Of a DNA stretch of 56,492 bases, positions 55,395 through 56,492 are shown in pieces; within the stretch, counting starts at the first letter, position 1, and every line of letters begins with the position of its first letter. Origin of the DNA: CAYMUR01 sp964393615 (lineage in GTDB: Bacteria; Planctomycetota; Planctomycetia; Pirellulales; Pirellulaceae); contig CAYMUR010000025.1 of assembly GCA_964393615.1 (NCBI GenBank), positions 1-56,492 on the forward strand. The letters run 5' to 3'. The position numbers and the translations under genes are program-made. The notes beneath the pieces were generated by a model. The model was not told the DNA's origin, did not search any database, and was given only the letters and a program-made list of their open reading frames with translations.

Positions 55395-55699
55395 ATATTT
55401 GCCACGGTGCTTAAAGTTGACGTATGGATGTACAGTGTGTTGTCACAACAGACCCATTACCCGCTAAGAAAAGATAGCCAGTCTCGTGTTGTTCAACGGA
55501 TAAAACCCTGTGATTTATCAGCCACTGACTGAAAAACCCGAATTTCAAAGGCCCTGTTGGACAACACTAATTCGCCAACACAGAACTCCGGCTCTACCTG
55601 GGAAGAATTCGATTAAAACTCCACCGAGTTTTTACGATGCTGATTGAATGGAGCGGCAACGATCATCAAGCCAAGTATCCCGTCGAACCCCTCATGAAA
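55395..55699. other. Convergent intergenic region with a long-range inverted repeat
   Basis: GTGTTGTTCAAC (55486-55497) and GTTGGACAACAC (55556-55567) pair over 12 positions with one wobble, around a 58-nt loop. It could form a weak terminator-like RNA structure between the converging genes. No gene is seen. Confidence 0.4.
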
Positions 55700-56002
55700 C
55701 TATGACAATACTTTCGTGAGCTCTCCGCGAATCGATTCCTCGATCTTCCCCTTGAACGCTACAGCTGCGAATGGCAATTCTCCCGTAAACTCTACATTTT
55801 CTGCCAAAACCGTTCCCGTTCCTTTTATTGTAAAACCATAAGTCTTGAAAGAAAAAGCAAGCTGATTGTCATCCCAACTTTCTTCGAGATCTGTTATTTG
55901 GGCCTGATATTTTTCACGGACTTTTTGGAAAAACCCTTTCAAACGCTCGGTGGCTTCCTCCTGTCCAACTTCGTGGGGGACTTCGATGGCAAATGCTGGC
56001 AT
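55700..56002 (-). CDS. PHA granule-region family protein (polyhydroxyalkanoic acid system protein)
   Basis: The protein has 100 residues with the ATG at 56002. It resembles the PHA_gran_rgn family: AFAIEVPHEVGQEEATERLK, then SWDDNQLAFSFKTYGFTIKG and ELPFAAVAFKGKIEESIRGE. The family was named from polyhydroxyalkanoate gene regions but its role is unknown, and no PHA genes are in the window. A lipid- or granule-binding beta fold is assumed for the family. An ATG five codons upstream is an alternative. Confidence 0.78.
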   Translation of the reverse strand: MPAFAIEVPHEVGQEEATERLKGFFQKVREKYQAQITDLEESWDDNQLAFSFKTYGFTIKGTGTVLAENVEFTGELPFAAVAFKGKIEESIRGELTKVLS

Positions 56003-56492
56003 GTCGTATCCTTTCATAATCCTTCTAGACAGTCCACTGGAAGCCTAATCGAACCCGCCTCTGAACACCAGACCGAAAACCAGACCGAAAACCAAGGCCC
56101 TTTAAAAGCCGCATCCAAGAAAAATCGCTTCCTGCCACTGCCTCCCTTCCAGCCTCTCAACACCTCCACCGATTACGATGCATCCCTTTGCGAAATACAT
56201 TTGATGCGTCATCAAGCATGCAAGTAAATCTATCACTCGCACACTACTGGAAAAACCGGAGGACTGAGAGAATTTACCCCACCATTTTACATGCGGCATC
56301 AGTGACTACGCTTCACACACATCGTAAGGAATACGGCCATCTGGAGGACCCAAGGGCAATTTTGTTTGACGCGGTCAGCCATAGCATTTAACTTTCCGAG
56401 TGACCATGGTAAAGCGTTTATTCTATGATGCTCCGCTTCCACCGGGTCTTGGAGCTCAAAGTAGTTCGTGAAGGTCTGTTTGCCTTTGAGCT
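56003..56492. other. Right edge, 490 bp without a recognised gene
   Basis: No family is recognisable in any frame up to the window edge. Several short open frames exist, including one on the plus strand starting near 56426 and running off the edge, but they cannot be supported without more sequence. Confidence 0.35.

Noticed and set aside
1..56492. CRISPR array, insertion sequence or prophage
   Set aside because: No regularly spaced repeats, no transposase or integrase motifs and no phage structural genes were seen; the repeats found are single tandem duplications.

Overview
The window looks like a chromosomal segment of a Planctomycetota bacterium, probably of the Pirellulales type. The main reason is four copies of the secreted DUF1549/DUF1553 cytochrome-like family, three DUF1501 proteins, a PSCyt1-WD40 protein, a PPC-like protein and secreted CxxCH proteins, a set that is abundant in planctomycetes. 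This is inferred from gene families, not from a marker gene. I see no rRNA, tRNA, CRISPR array, insertion sequence or phage. LAYOUT 1-28 kb: a MrfA/MrfB-like helicase-exonuclease pair (MrfB cut by the window edge), then a decayed C-terminal fragment of a beta-galactosidase-like protein. Four planctomycete surface/cytochrome modules follow: a lone DUF1549/DUF1553 gene; a DUF1549/DUF1553 + DUF1501 pair on the minus strand; a four-gene minus-strand run (DUF1549/DUF1553 with Ig-like domain, DUF1501, PPC-like beta protein, PSCyt1-WD40-coiled coil-WD40); and a plus-strand DUF1549/DUF1553 + DUF1501 pair. Between them lie a leucine-rich repeat protein and an AroE-like dehydrogenase with a good promoter. 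A secreted CxxCH squalene-cyclase-fold protein closes the region. LAYOUT 28-34 kb: small-molecule metabolism, with a short-chain dehydrogenase, a PhyH-type dioxygenase, a sodium:solute symporter and a class III aminotransferase. LAYOUT 34-39 kb: a plus-strand run of larE, a TroA-like metal-binding protein, an unrecognised membrane-anchored protein, the ABC ATPase, and an ABC permease fused to a DtxR-like metalloregulator. The last gene carries a 16-bp perfect inverted repeat exactly at the permease/regulator junction. I consider this the most interesting locus. LAYOUT 39-45 kb: an NAD-dependent formate dehydrogenase made of a NuoE-NuoF fusion and a molybdenum catalytic subunit (4-bp overlap), facing a sigma-54 activator whose receiver-like domain lacks the phosphorylatable Asp. 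LAYOUT 45-56 kb: a PfkB sugar kinase, hypoxanthine phosphoribosyltransferase, a NupC-type nucleoside transporter, a decayed uracil phosphoribosyltransferase tail, glpK, glpD, a HEAT/TPR protein, a secreted protein with STN-like domains and a PHA-granule-type small protein. HOW THEY WORK TOGETHER: purine salvage and nucleoside uptake sit together, with a broken uracil salvage gene beside them. Glycerol phosphorylation and oxidation (glpK, glpD) form one unit. The metal importer probably senses its own substrate through the fused regulator. Several small tandem duplications (at the aroE stop, before the troA-like gene, before hpt, and in the upp remnant) show recent slippage or short-copy events in this genome. 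Start codons were moved inward in several genes on signal-peptide, overlap or Shine-Dalgarno grounds.
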